Of a DNA stretch of 64,000 nucleotides, positions 44,250 to 52,826 are shown one piece after another; within the stretch, counting starts at the first letter, position 1; every line of letters begins with the position of its first letter. A program made the translations under genes and the position numbers. The notes below the pieces were generated by a model. The model had not been told where the DNA came from. It searched no databases and was given only the letters and a program-made list of their open reading frames with translations. This stretch comes from Thermoflexus hugenholtzii JAD2. GTDB taxonomy: Bacteria; Chloroflexota; Chloroflexia; Chloroflexales; Roseiflexaceae. The stretch lies in NCBI GenBank assembly GCA_945881915.1, contig CAMCVW010000005.1, positions 62,001-126,000 on the forward strand, written 5' to 3'.

Positions 44250-45184
44250 AATGCGCAGGGCAGGGCAGTCGCCGTCGTGATGAGGGCGATGACCCGATCG
44301 AGGTCGAGCTGCGTCGTGACGTAGGCGTTTGCAGGTTTTCCTGCGAATCCGCGTGGGTCAACGGCGGTCATCCCACGGCCGACACCGGTCCCGCAATCGA
44401 CCGACATGTAGACATGTTGCACGGTTGCGCACGACGGATCAAGTGCGACCGCCATTGCTTTGGGATCTGCCATAATCATGCCGATGCGATTACGTTCTTT
44501 GCCCCAATTCATCAAATTGGTACACATCGGTCGCACAAAACGCTTGCCCATGTCGCCGGCGTCGAGGAGTGCTTCCCAGCGATCCCACAGAATGACGTGG
44601 TCAATGGCGTTTTCCCATGTTATCCACGTGGATTGTAGATTGCCACGCTGCAACACCAATTCGGCGGCTTCTGGGTCGACATAAATATTGAATTCAGCAG
44701 TCGCGGTGATGTTCCCGGATGCTTTTGGCGCCCCGCCCATCACATAGGTGTGCGAGATATACGTGCCTAAATCAGGTTCGAGGGACAATGCAATGGCCAG
44801 ATTCGTCAACGGGCCGAGGGTCACGAGCGTACAGCCAGGGTTTGCTTTGGCGAGGTCGATGATTGCTTGAGCACCGTGTGTCGATTCTAGTGGCCGCGGC
44901 GATCGGAAGCCCGCATCGCCCAGACCGTCTGTACCGTGCACATTGGATGCGTCAGGCGCATCCACGAGCAATGGACGTCCTGCGCCACGATAGATGGGGA
45001 TGTGTCCTGCGCCATAGGCGTTCAAAATGGTACCGACATTCCGCTCAACATTGGCTAACGAGACATTGCCGTTGAGCGTTGTTATGCCTACTATTTTGAC
45101 CGTAGGATCTGCCAACGCCATCAAAATCGCAAGTGCGTCGTCGACACCTGCATCGGTGTCAATAATCATTGGTCGCGGTTGCAT
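44246..45184 (-). CDS. nucleoside hydrolase (second copy)
   Basis: The 312-residue member of the IUNH family has the calcium site DTDAGVDDA (Asp9, Asp11, Asp15, Asp16), TYVMGGAPKASGN and EFNIYVDPEAA. It would release bases from nucleosides. The ATG at 45184 fits the family start, though the AAAGAA site before it is weak; a frame extension to 45235 lies across the promoter. Compared with the enzyme at 2.9 kb it has a more distinct C-terminal half with MADPKAMAVALDP and CGTGVGRG, as in pyrimidine- or ADP-ribose-leaning branches, but that is uncertain. Its 3' end overlaps the possible VOC remnant by four bases. Confidence 0.92.
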   Translation of the reverse strand: MQPRPMIIDTDAGVDDALAILMALADPTVKIVGITTLNGNVSLANVERNVGTILNAYGAGHIPIYRGAGRPLLVDAPDASNVHGTDGLGDAGFRSPRPLESTHGAQAIIDLAKANPGCTLVTLGPLTNLAIALSLEPDLGTYISHTYVMGGAPKASGNITATAEFNIYVDPEAAELVLQRGNLQSTWITWENAIDHVILWDRWEALLDAGDMGKRFVRPMCTNLMNWGKERNRIGMIMADPKAMAVALDPSCATVQHVYMSVDCGTGVGRGMTAVDPRGFAGKPANAYVTTQLDLDRVIALITTATALPCAF

Positions 45185-45224
45185 AGCGTATTCTTTCGTG
45201 TTGCAGCAAAGAGTATTCACCGCT

Positions 45225-45230
45225 ATTATA
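45225..45230 (-). promoter_or_regulatory. -10 box of the second nucleoside hydrolase
   Basis: A perfect TATAAT on the minus strand lies 41 bases upstream of the ATG; the -35 region is weak. Confidence 0.45.
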
Positions 45231-45312
45231 CCCACAGTACCGTGACCGATTCGGCACGGACAAGCGTTTCAAATATACCCTTTTTTCGTATATTGTTGAC
45301 GAGAGTATCGCT

Positions 45313-47436
45313 ATGACGCTGCTGCGCCGCTTTGTTTCATATACCCAACACCCACGCAGGTGGCGTTGGTTTTTTTGCCACTGTCGTATACTCTTTTGTT
45401 GATTCCGTTTTTCTCGGCGACGTTCGCTCAGTGGAGTTCGGCAATTGCGACCCGATGTGTCGAGCGGTGTGACACCGGCTGGCAGAACGTCTGGTCCCTC
45501 GCCTGGGTTGCACAGAGTATCAGTCAGGGGCAACTGCCAACACACACCAATCAGTTATTCTACCCGGGCGGCGTTGATCTCTTCTGGCAGACATTGATGC
45601 TCGCAAACGGACTGTTGATGCTGCCTGTGACCCTGCTGTTCGGAGCCATTGTCGCCTTCAACACACTCACATACGTGACGTTCGTCGGAGCAGCATGGAG
45701 TGCGGCTGTACGTGCAGAGTCCATCACAAAACACCGCTGTGCAGCCTGGATTGCAGGGGTGCTCTACTCATTTGCGCCCTTTCATATCTGGTTGTCGTAC
45801 GCGGGGTTTGTGGAACGTGTCTCGATACAACACTTCCCAATGCTTTTGCTTGCATTTTGCCACATGATCAAATCGGCCAATTGGCGGCCAGTCGTGTTGG
45901 GTTTGTCGGTGTGTTAAGAGCGTTTTTTTCGAGTCTCTACTATGGCTTGTTTTCGATGACGTATGTCGCTGTGTGGGCAACCGTGATGACTGTTACGCTG
46001 CGACACAAAAGGCACTGCTGCGCCAGACATGGATGCGGCTCGTCGTCATAGCATGCGCCGTTGCAGCGCCGGTACTCCCATTTGCGCTACAGATACTCGC
46101 ACCGGGCAAGCTGCCTCCGAGTGCTACCAGTGGTGGTGTGGCGCTGGCCGATTATCTCGAGCGTCAAGTCGATTTTTCGTCTTCGATACTCACTTTTTTG
46201 ACCCCGAGTCTCGTCCATCCTGTATGGGGGAGAAGCGGTCGTACAGTGGTATCGTGACTATTCACCGACACATTGGCCCGTATCGATCGGCTTCGGAGTG
46301 GTGATTTTGGCATTCGTGGCATGGTTTCGTGCGCGCCAAAGAATCCCGGTATGATGGTGGGTAATGACTGCGATAGTGTTGATTTTTTCGATGGGTCCGC
46401 GTATCGTCTGGCCCACGTCTGACACCGGTATTCCACTGCCATATGACATTCTCAATCGGATTCCACTGGTCAAATTGGGACAGCGCCCCAACCATTTTCT
46501 CTTTCTTGCACTCGCACATCTTGTCGTCTTGGCCGCTGTAGGAATTCGCGTACTGGCAGAACGTGTACACCAGCCCGTACGATGGGCTATCCTGCTGCCG
46601 GTGTTCCTTGCGTGCGAGCTCTGGCCATTGCCGTTGCAGTCCTTCCAACCAACGCAGAGTGTTGTCTATGATACCATTCGGGCTGGTTTGCCAGGTGCGG
46701 TGTTGACGCTGCCATATGACCTCGACGATGGCAACACCATGTATGCGCAGTGGTACAATCAGCGTCCGGCAGTGACCGGGTATTTGCCACGTCTCAATCC
46801 AGAGCTCGTCAATTCTGGTTTGCTTTCCAAAACAGACGGTGTCGTCCAGTTTACCCAACCTATCACCACCATGACGGTGCTCAATCGTGATCCAGCCGAG
46901 GTGCTCGCGCTGATGATGCAGCGGCTCGATATTCCATACCTCGTGGTTGACAGTCGCTTTGCGGTCGTGACGCACCCGAACGTCCTACACAAGCGCTGGC
47001 GAGAAGTCGCAGACGAGGTACTGACGCTCTACCAACAGCCTGATACATCCCAAGCGGGTGTCTGGCCCGTGCTCAACACTGGGTGTTCCCCATCGAATCT
47101 ACACTTGATGGCAATGCTTGGCAGTGGAGCGAACGTGATGGAAGTTTTTGGCTCTATCAACGCCCGGATGCTGTCCGTGATCTGATTGTCACTGCGCGTT
47201 TTTCGGTGCCTATACCGATGGACGTGCGTCTTGATGGTGTTGATATGCCCGTTCCCCTGCGCTTCCGTGTCAATCAGGCTGCGCAGATCCGCCGGTATCG
47301 TATCCTCGTCCCGAGCCGTTCGCCGACGAGCGAAAACTGGTGGCATGTCAAGGCGCTCTACGAGACCGCAGATCGGGCGGTCGGCATTGCGTTGGCTGGC
47401 TTGTCCGCACAACAAACAACCATGCGTGCGCGGTAA
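45313..47436 (+). pseudogene. broken polytopic membrane glycosyltransferase-like gene
   Basis: An ATG at 45313 opens a reading that must change frame at least five times: at a T7 run (45370-45376), about 45900, about 45990, a G5 run (46226-46230) and about 47080; an in-frame TGA also sits at 46352-46354. Joined, the parts give a consistent protein: TGWQNVWSLAWV, LFYPGGVDLFWQTL and FAPFHIWLSY, then many helices, IPLPYDILNRIPLVKLGQRP, AVLTLPYDL and a soluble C-terminal part ending at 47436. This is the pattern of large GT-C/YfhO-like polytopic proteins common in Chloroflexota. No single frame covers more than about a third, so the gene is dead unless the sequence is wrong. Confidence 0.82.
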
Positions 47437-47602
47437 CAAAACAGATGTTTCGTGAAAAAGCGAGTTTTTGGAAGATTTCTCTGAGAGCTGCACCGTTGTA
47501 CGCAATCGCACCATGCGGGTGATGAAACCTCGTGCAACGCGTGTTGTCTCGGCACTGCTTGAACGAGATTCGCTTTTGGTAGGGCATCAACACGATGCGC
47601 TC

Positions 47603-48544
47603 TTAGCTGGCGATGAGTTGCTGGATTTGTTCGGGAGTTCCTGCGGAGATGACTGTTGCATCAGGAGCGATACGGCGAATCAATCCAGCCAGCACGGTCC
47701 CTGGTCCCACCTCGATGAAGGTATCTACGCCGTGTTCGACCATGTAGGTTATCGTGCTGACCCAGCGAACGGCAGACGTAACCTGTGCCGGTAATTCTGC
47801 ACTCACTGCAGTGACATCGGGCAACGGTTTCGCGCTGATGTTCCCAATGACCGGGACTTTTGGCATATTGATGGTCGTTTGTGCGACGACATGTGCCAGT
47901 TCGCGGGCTGCGTCGCGCATCAATGGGGAATGGAAGGCGGCACTCACATTGAGCGGCAAAACACGCTTCGCGCCTGCTTCTTTGAGCAGGATGGACGCTG
48001 TCTCGAGGGCTTCTGTATGGCCTGAAATAACCGTTTGACCAGGTGAATTGTAGTTGGCCACTACCACTGCATGATGAGTTGTACTTGCGATAGCGCATAT
48101 CTCGTCGATACGCGCGTCATCGAGGCCGATGACCGCAGCCATGCCGCCAGCATTCGCTGCTGCCATGAGGAGGCCGCGTGTGCGCACGAGGGAGATTGCG
48201 TCTTCGATAGACAAGCAGCCTGCAGCTGCGAGGGCACTGTATTCGCCCAGACTATGTCCAGCGAGGGCAACTGCGTGGGCTGTGGTGTACGAGACAATGC
48301 GGTCTGCCCCGCCCGCCAGTGCAGCCAGGATTGCCAGTTCGGTGGTCACAAGTGCGGGTTGAGTGTGTTCCGTCGCAGACAACGTAGATTCTGGCCCAGC
48401 AAAACAGATATCACTGATGGAGTATCCTAAGGTCCGATCTGCACGGGCGTAGACATCGGCAGCTGCGGGGAATTGCTGGGCAATTGCATGACCCATGCCG
48501 ACAATCTGAGCGCCTTGGCCAGGGAAGACGAATGCGCGGGTCAT
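47603..48544 (-). CDS. fabD: malonyl-CoA:ACP transacylase
   Basis: The 313-residue enzyme loads malonyl onto acyl carrier protein for fatty-acid synthesis. PGQGAQIVGM opens the fold, catalytic Ser lies in AGHSLGEYSAL, and the His in VSAAFHSPLM; VPVIGNISA is typical. The ATG at 48544 overlaps the fabH stop (ATGA), with AAAGGAG seven bases ahead; the longer frame starts inside fabH. It ends the DUF177-rpmF-fabH-fabD operon. fabG and acpP are not in the window. Confidence 0.96.
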   Translation of the reverse strand: MTRAFVFPGQGAQIVGMGHAIAQQFPAAADVYARADRTLGYSISDICFAGPESTLSATEHTQPALVTTELAILAALAGGADRIVSYTTAHAVALAGHSLGEYSALAAAGCLSIEDAISLVRTRGLLMAAANAGGMAAVIGLDDARIDEICAIASTTHHAVVVANYNSPGQTVISGHTEALETASILLKEAGAKRVLPLNVSAAFHSPLMRDAARELAHVVAQTTINMPKVPVIGNISAKPLPDVTAVSAELPAQVTSAVRWVSTITYMVEHGVDTFIEVGPGTVLAGLIRRIAPDATVISAGTPEQIQQLIAS

Positions 48545-49584
48545 TCTGCGCTCCTTTCGGTTTTCGCTTGACCATGCACTGGCAACCGTTGCACCGGAAC
48601 TCCCCAGCGCACCACCGCCGATGCCCACGTGAGGCCGCCGCCAAACGCAGTCAACAAAATATTCGTATCGTGTTGAATGACACCTTCGGCGGCAGCCTCG
48701 GTCAATGCCATCGGAATCGTCGCTGCAGAGGTATTCCCATAGCGCTCGACATTGATATAAAACTGCTGGATGGGCACTGCCATACGTTCTGCGATTGCTT
48801 CGATGATGCGGCGATTCGCTTGATGCGGGACAACCACAGCGATGTCAGCTAACGAAAGATTCGCTTTTTGGAGGGCGGCCAACGATGATACTTCCATAGC
48901 ACGTACTGCAAGTTTGAAGATTTCGCGGCCATTCATGGTCAAAAAGCGCTTGTCCGTTGCAAGGACATCGGGGGTCAGTGGCAGGCAGGTGCCACCGGCT
49001 TCGACCATCAATAATTCCTCGCGGTCGCCAGCGGCACCCAAATCAGACGACAGGAGTCCGTACGGTTGATCCGTCGCTTCGAGAATGACCGCACCGGCGC
49101 CGTCACCGAACAACACACAGGTGTTCCGATCGGTCCAGTTGACAAAGTGGCTCACGACATCGGTGGCACAAAACAAAATGCGTTTGGCAGCGCCTGTTTG
49201 GATCAGACTGGTAGCAACCGTCAACCCATACACAAACCCACTGCATGCAGCTGCGATGTCGAACGCCGCTGCATTCGTTATGCCCAATGCCGCCTGGACA
49301 CGACAGGCCGTGGCTGGAAGCGGACGGTCAGGGGTAAACGTCGCCACAATGACCATATCGATATCAGCTGCGGTGACACCTGCCATCGCCATAGCATCGC
49401 GGCTCGCTGCGACGGCCAACGTCGACGTCGACTCACCGTTCGAAATGATATGACGTTCTCTAATGCCTGTGCGCGATTGTATCCACTCATCAGAGGTGTC
49501 GACAAGCGTGCTCAATTCAGCATTGGTGACGACTCGGGTTGGGACTGACATACCCCAGCCGACGATGGCAGCGTATAGAGCCAT
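48541..49584 (-). CDS. fabH: 3-oxoacyl-ACP synthase III
   Basis: The 347-residue condensing enzyme starts fatty-acid chains from acyl-CoA and malonyl-ACP. The catalytic Cys is in DIAAACSGFVYGL, His in VVPHQANRRI and Asn in ERYGNTSAAT; DTSDEWIQSRTGIRER is the family N-terminal motif. The 82-base gap from rpmF is where plsX is often found, but no gene is there. C-terminal residues extend about 15 beyond the usual end into the fabD overlap. Same operon as rpmF and fabD. Confidence 0.96.
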   Translation of the reverse strand: MALYAAIVGWGMSVPTRVVTNAELSTLVDTSDEWIQSRTGIRERHIISNGESTSTLAVAASRDAMAMAGVTAADIDMVIVATFTPDRPLPATACRVQAALGITNAAAFDIAAACSGFVYGLTVATSLIQTGAAKRILFCATDVVSHFVNWTDRNTCVLFGDGAGAVILEATDQPYGLLSSDLGAAGDREELLMVEAGGTCLPLTPDVLATDKRFLTMNGREIFKLAVRAMEVSSLAALQKANLSLADIAVVVPHQANRRIIEAIAERMAVPIQQFYINVERYGNTSAATIPMALTEAAAEGVIQHDTNILLTAFGGGLTWASAVVRWGVPVQRLPVHGQAKTERSAE

Positions 49585-49666
49585 TGCGTTCCGTGCTTTC
49601 TAAGACAAACCGGTGTTCAGTAGCATACGCCACGAACACCGGGTGTACAGTCTGTCCCGACGATGC

Positions 49667-49864
49667 CTAGGCTTCGGCGTTTTTGGCAACCATGACCACG
49701 ACTTGGCGCTGACGGTAGTATCCACATGACTTGCATGTGTGATGCGCGCGCATGAGCAAACCACAATGGCTGCACAGCACCAACGTAGGTGCGGTCAAGC
49801 GTTGATTCTGGCGGCGATTGCCACGACGATGTCGGGATACCTTAGTTTTCGGTGCTGCTCCCAT
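49667..49864 (-). CDS. rpmF: ribosomal protein L32
   Basis: The 65-residue protein has the L32 layout: basic N-terminus KTKVSRHRRGNRRQN, then CSHC and CKSC zinc ligands and YYRQRQV. It is part of the 50S subunit. GGAG lies about ten bases before the ATG. Sits between DUF177 and fabH, the classical coupling of ribosome and lipid genes. Confidence 0.94.
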   Translation of the reverse strand: MGAAPKTKVSRHRRGNRRQNQRLTAPTLVLCSHCGLLMRAHHTCKSCGYYRQRQVVVMVAKNAEA

Positions 49865-49885
49865 GGGTAGACTCCATTCTCTTGA

Positions 49886-50446
49886 TTACTGCTGTGGCTT
49901 CTTGTCAAGCAATGCTTGTAGCGCTGCAAAACGATCATCCACAGGAGCTTCACTACAACGACAAGACTCAAGGTTGAGATCGACACCGCAACCGACACAC
50001 AAACCGAGACAACTCGACTTGCAGAGTGGGCGCATCGGCATCTCGAGGATTGCATACTCGCGCAATGCCATTCCGATATCCAAGAAGTGATGGTCGTCTA
50101 TGAGAAACGCATCATCGTCTTCTTCAACATCGGCAGCAATATTCGTACCCGTGGATACATCCACTGTGGCGCGATATTGCTCGGCGAACGTTACATCTAC
50201 TGCAACCAACGCCGGCTGGAGACAGCGCATACATGTGGTCGACACGATTCCAGATGCTGTTACGTTGGCATAGATTCCCGATTCCGTTCGGGTAAATCGC
50301 GCATCACCTGCGATATCACGTAATGCTTCGCCCTCGTGCAGTGGCAACGATGACTCGGTAAATGCATGGTCTCGCCGTGAACCGGATTCTTCACGTAACA
50401 ACTGCGACACATTGTAGGTGAGGGGAGAGTGTTTTTGTGTCGCCAT
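49886..50446 (-). CDS. DUF177/YceD-family protein
   Basis: The 186-residue protein shows the YceD pattern: SGIVSTTCMRCLQPA with a CxxC pair, acidic middle, and CLGLCVGCGVDLN with another CxxC, then C-terminal RFAALQALLD. Proteins of this family are encoded before rpmF and are linked to 23S rRNA accumulation. ATG 50446 with AGGTG ahead is used; the ORF could begin earlier but upstream lies the promoter. First gene of the fatty-acid operon. Confidence 0.9.
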   Translation of the reverse strand: MATQKHSPLTYNVSQLLREESGSRRDHAFTESSLPLHEGEALRDIAGDARFTRTESGIYANVTASGIVSTTCMRCLQPALVAVDVTFAEQYRATVDVSTGTNIAADVEEDDDAFLIDDHHFLDIGMALREYAILEMPMRPLCKSSCLGLCVGCGVDLNLESCRCSEAPVDDRFAALQALLDKKPQQ

Positions 50447-50477
50447 CAAGCACCTATGTGAAGCGTTCCGAATGTGT

Positions 50478-50506
50478 ATTATAGGACATGCGCGTTGGAT
50501 TGTCAA
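50478..50506 (-). promoter_or_regulatory. consensus promoter of DUF177-rpmF-fabH-fabD
   Basis: A perfect TTGACA (50506-50501), exactly 17 bases, and a perfect TATAAT (50483-50478) on the minus strand. It is the strongest promoter in the window, 31 bases ahead of the DUF177 ATG. Confidence 0.9.
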
Positions 50507-50525
50507 AAATTCACTGCTAGAGGAG

Positions 50526-50918
50526 TTAGCGATTGAGTTCGTCTAAACCACTGTTTACGCTGCCCAGTAATCGTTCGAGGCGACCTTGTACATCATGCAG
50601 GACTGCTCTGGCGTAATTGTCCGCGTTCGCGCGAATCTCGTCAGCGTCTTGGCGGGCAATGCGAACAATGCTGTCGTATTCTGGGGTGCCCGAATCATCC
50701 TTCGTGACTGAAGGCTGTGCAATGTAGGATGTTGCGGGTGTCTGGAATATCGCCGCTACCTGCATGTTTTCGGCACTGCCCATCACTACCATTTCGCGGA
50801 TTCGGTCGATGTACTCAAACAGCTTCGATTCTTCGATGACGACGAGCTTTGTCATCGGAATATGCTGAGAAGCAGTTATGAAGTCTTCGAGCTCGTAGAG
50901 TAAATCGTCTGCGTTCAT
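50526..50918 (-). CDS. small helical protein, coaD-linked
   Basis: The 130-residue protein is predicted mostly helical. Its N-terminal half, LLYELEDFITASQHIPMTKL, then SKLFEYIDRIREM, resembles small proteins encoded beside coaD in several phyla and often annotated as DivIVA-like or ATP-synthase-subunit-like. The C-terminal part (RIARQDADEIRANADNYARAV) is a coiled coil. No function is established. It begins four bases after the coaD stop, so it belongs to the same operon, and ends just ahead of the consensus promoter for DUF177. Confidence 0.7.
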   Translation of the reverse strand: MNADDLLYELEDFITASQHIPMTKLVVIEESKLFEYIDRIREMVVMGSAENMQVAAIFQTPATSYIAQPSVTKDDSGTPEYDSIVRIARQDADEIRANADNYARAVLHDVQGRLERLLGSVNSGLDELNR

Positions 50919-50922
50919 CTAC

Positions 50923-51417
50923 CTATCCTCCATGCCGTCGGTCTGCATAGACGCGCTGGAGCGCTGTCGCGACATGTGCAGGAACCAACCACGAGACATC
51001 CGCTCCCAACGATGCTAACTCGCGTACGCGGGTCGAGCTGTAATATGTGTATTCGTGACTCGCCATGAAGTACACCAAGTCAACATCCGGTGCGAGCCGT
51101 TGGTTCACCTGCGCCATCTGAAATTCAGATTCGAAGTCATTGGCAGCACGTAATCCACGCACGACGACTTTTGCACCGACCGAGCGTGCATACTCTACGG
51201 TCAAGGAACTGTAGGTTTCAACTTTTATCTGTGGCATGTGGGCGGTTGCTTTCTGCAAAAAAGCGACGCGGTCTGCGGTAGGGAACAACAAGCGTTTGTC
51301 TGGCCTGTCGAATACCGCCATGATAATCGTATCGAAGATGTGGGCGGCACGCTCTGCAATGTCGAGGTGGCCATTCGTAACGGGATCGAAACTGCCCGGA
51401 TATACTGCAATACTCAC
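50923..51417 (-). CDS. coaD: phosphopantetheine adenylyltransferase
   Basis: The 164-residue enzyme makes dephospho-CoA from ATP and phosphopantetheine. GSFDPVTNGHLDI holds the TxGH nucleotidyl motif, and YYSSTRVREL is the second signature. Length matches the family. The ATG overlaps the rsmD stop (ATGA). rsmD-coaD adjacency is one of the most conserved in bacteria. Confidence 0.97.
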   Translation of the reverse strand: MSIAVYPGSFDPVTNGHLDIAERAAHIFDTIIMAVFDRPDKRLLFPTADRVAFLQKATAHMPQIKVETYSSLTVEYARSVGAKVVVRGLRAANDFESEFQMAQVNQRLAPDVDLVYFMASHEYTYYSSTRVRELASLGADVSWLVPAHVATALQRVYADRRHGG

Positions 51418-51983
51418 GCATCAGCTCCTTCGCGCGGACGCTCGTACAGCGTCACACATGATCCCCCAAAACGACGAAATTCGATGCGCTGAAGTGGACC
51501 ACACGTCTCGTTGAATTCGACATGAATCTCGTGCCCAATGATGAATATTCCACCAGGCAATAGCAAATCAGCATTTGCAACCAAGCTCTGTATGTCATGA
51601 ATGGCCGGGTCTGCATAGGGAGGATCCATCATGATGAGTGCATATTGTGCACTGCCACGCTGTTGGGTGACAAATCTGCTCACCGGCTGCTGGTAGATTT
51701 TGGCTTTGGATGCGAGTTTGGTATGTGCCAGGTTATCACGTATAACGTCGCACACGGCTGCTTTTTGTTCAACAAAGTCACACCAGGAAGCACCTCGTGA
51801 TAACGCCTCGATGCCTATCGAACCAGTACCCGCATACAAATCGAGCATCCGTCCATAGATAGCGCCATAGCCGTTCAAAACCGAAAAAAGCGACTCCTTC
51901 ACGCTGTCCAACATCGGTCGTGTACCGGAACCTTTTGGACCCTTCAAATGGTGGCCTTTGGCAGTACCGGTGATTACACGCAT
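51414..51983 (-). CDS. rsmD: 16S rRNA (guanine966-N2)-methyltransferase
   Basis: The 189-residue SAM enzyme methylates G966 of 16S rRNA. MRVITGTAKGHHL and RPMLDSVKESLFSVL open it; motif I is LDLYAGTGSIGIEAL and the catalytic block MMDPPY. Its start lies four bases after the phosphoesterase stop, and its stop overlaps coaD. Confidence 0.96.
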   Translation of the reverse strand: MRVITGTAKGHHLKGPKGSGTRPMLDSVKESLFSVLNGYGAIYGRMLDLYAGTGSIGIEALSRGASWCDFVEQKAAVCDVIRDNLAHTKLASKAKIYQQPVSRFVTQQRGSAQYALIMMDPPYADPAIHDIQSLVANADLLLPGGIFIIGHEIHVEFNETCGPLQRIEFRRFGGSCVTLYERPREGADA

Positions 51984-51987
51984 TGCT

Positions 51988-52734
51988 TCACCGTCCGTAC
52001 TGCAGCCGGCGTACCAGCATTTCGGGCAGGCGATGTTCCTGCATTTGCCGTTGGGTCATGGTGATGTCATACTTCACGCGGCAGAATTCTATATGCTGAT
52101 TGTCGGTGTCGAGGATGGCATACGCTGCTCGTGCATCGCCATCACGTGGCTGTCCGACGCTCCCCGGATTAATAAAGTAGCGCTCCCCAGGGAGTATCTG
52201 CAGCGGTTCGCCGCGTGTCGGGACCAGTGGACCGTCGATCGATTTATTCTGTGTTTGTCGTATAAAAATCTGCACATGCGAGTGCCCAATGAAGCAAATT
52301 TGCTGCTGAATCGCTTGCCAGTTCACATATGCCTGCTGCGGTGCCAACAAATATTCCCAAACGGGATCGAGTGGGCTTCCATGCACGATATAGTGGCTGT
52401 CAGGATTAATGGGGATGGCGATGGGCAAGGTATCCAAAAATGTCAAATAGTGGGGTTCCAGTTGTTTCCCATTCCATATGTTTGCGGTGCGGGCATCTTG
52501 ATTGAATTCGTTGATATCGACTTTTTTGCTGCCGATACACGCGAGATCGTGATTGCCAGCAATCCATTCGGTGCTGATGCGTTGCATCGTCACCATGCAT
52601 TCGTTCGGACGTGGCCCATACCCGATGGTATCACCCAAATTCCACACCGCATCGTACGCTCCCGCAGCTTCCGCGAGGACCGCATCGAGGGCGATTATAT
52701 TGGAGTGAATATCCGATACTACGAGTACCCGCAT
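51988..52734 (-). CDS. YfcE-like metallophosphoesterase
   Basis: The 248-residue protein has phosphoesterase blocks VVSDIHSN, NLGDTIGYG, AGNHDLA, YIVHGSPLD and FIGHSHVQ, and a late FINPGSVGQPRDG loop typical of the YfcE/MJ0936 group. It hydrolyses a phosphodiester of unknown identity. ATG 52734 opens directly with the first beta strand; the longer frame lies across the divergent promoter. It heads the operon with rsmD, coaD and the small helical protein. Confidence 0.9.
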   Translation of the reverse strand: MRVLVVSDIHSNIIALDAVLAEAAGAYDAVWNLGDTIGYGPRPNECMVTMQRISTEWIAGNHDLACIGSKKVDINEFNQDARTANIWNGKQLEPHYLTFLDTLPIAIPINPDSHYIVHGSPLDPVWEYLLAPQQAYVNWQAIQQQICFIGHSHVQIFIRQTQNKSIDGPLVPTRGEPLQILPGERYFINPGSVGQPRDGDARAAYAILDTDNQHIEFCRVKYDITMTQRQMQEHRLPEMLVRRLQYGR

Positions 52735-52759
52735 GATTCCACTTTCATTGTTCCGACTC

Positions 52760-52791
52760 TTGCGAAAAAGATGTACTATAGAGTATAGTAC
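52760..52791. promoter_or_regulatory. divergent promoter region with palindrome
   Basis: GTACTATA-GAG-TATAGTAC (52773-52791) is a perfect 8-bp inverted repeat. Its right arm holds a plus-strand TATAGT (52784-52789), with TTGCGA 18 bases upstream, and its left arm a minus-strand TATAGT (52780-52775). It sits between the phosphoesterase operon and the GerMN gene and could be both a double promoter and a binding site for a dimeric regulator. Confidence 0.5.
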
Positions 52792-52826
52792 GTATAACTG
52801 TGCTGCATCATTGACAGGAGCTCCGT

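Noticed and set aside
45370-45376. Programmed frameshift at the T7 run
   Set aside because: Four further frame changes and a stop follow in the same gene, which programmed shifting cannot explain.
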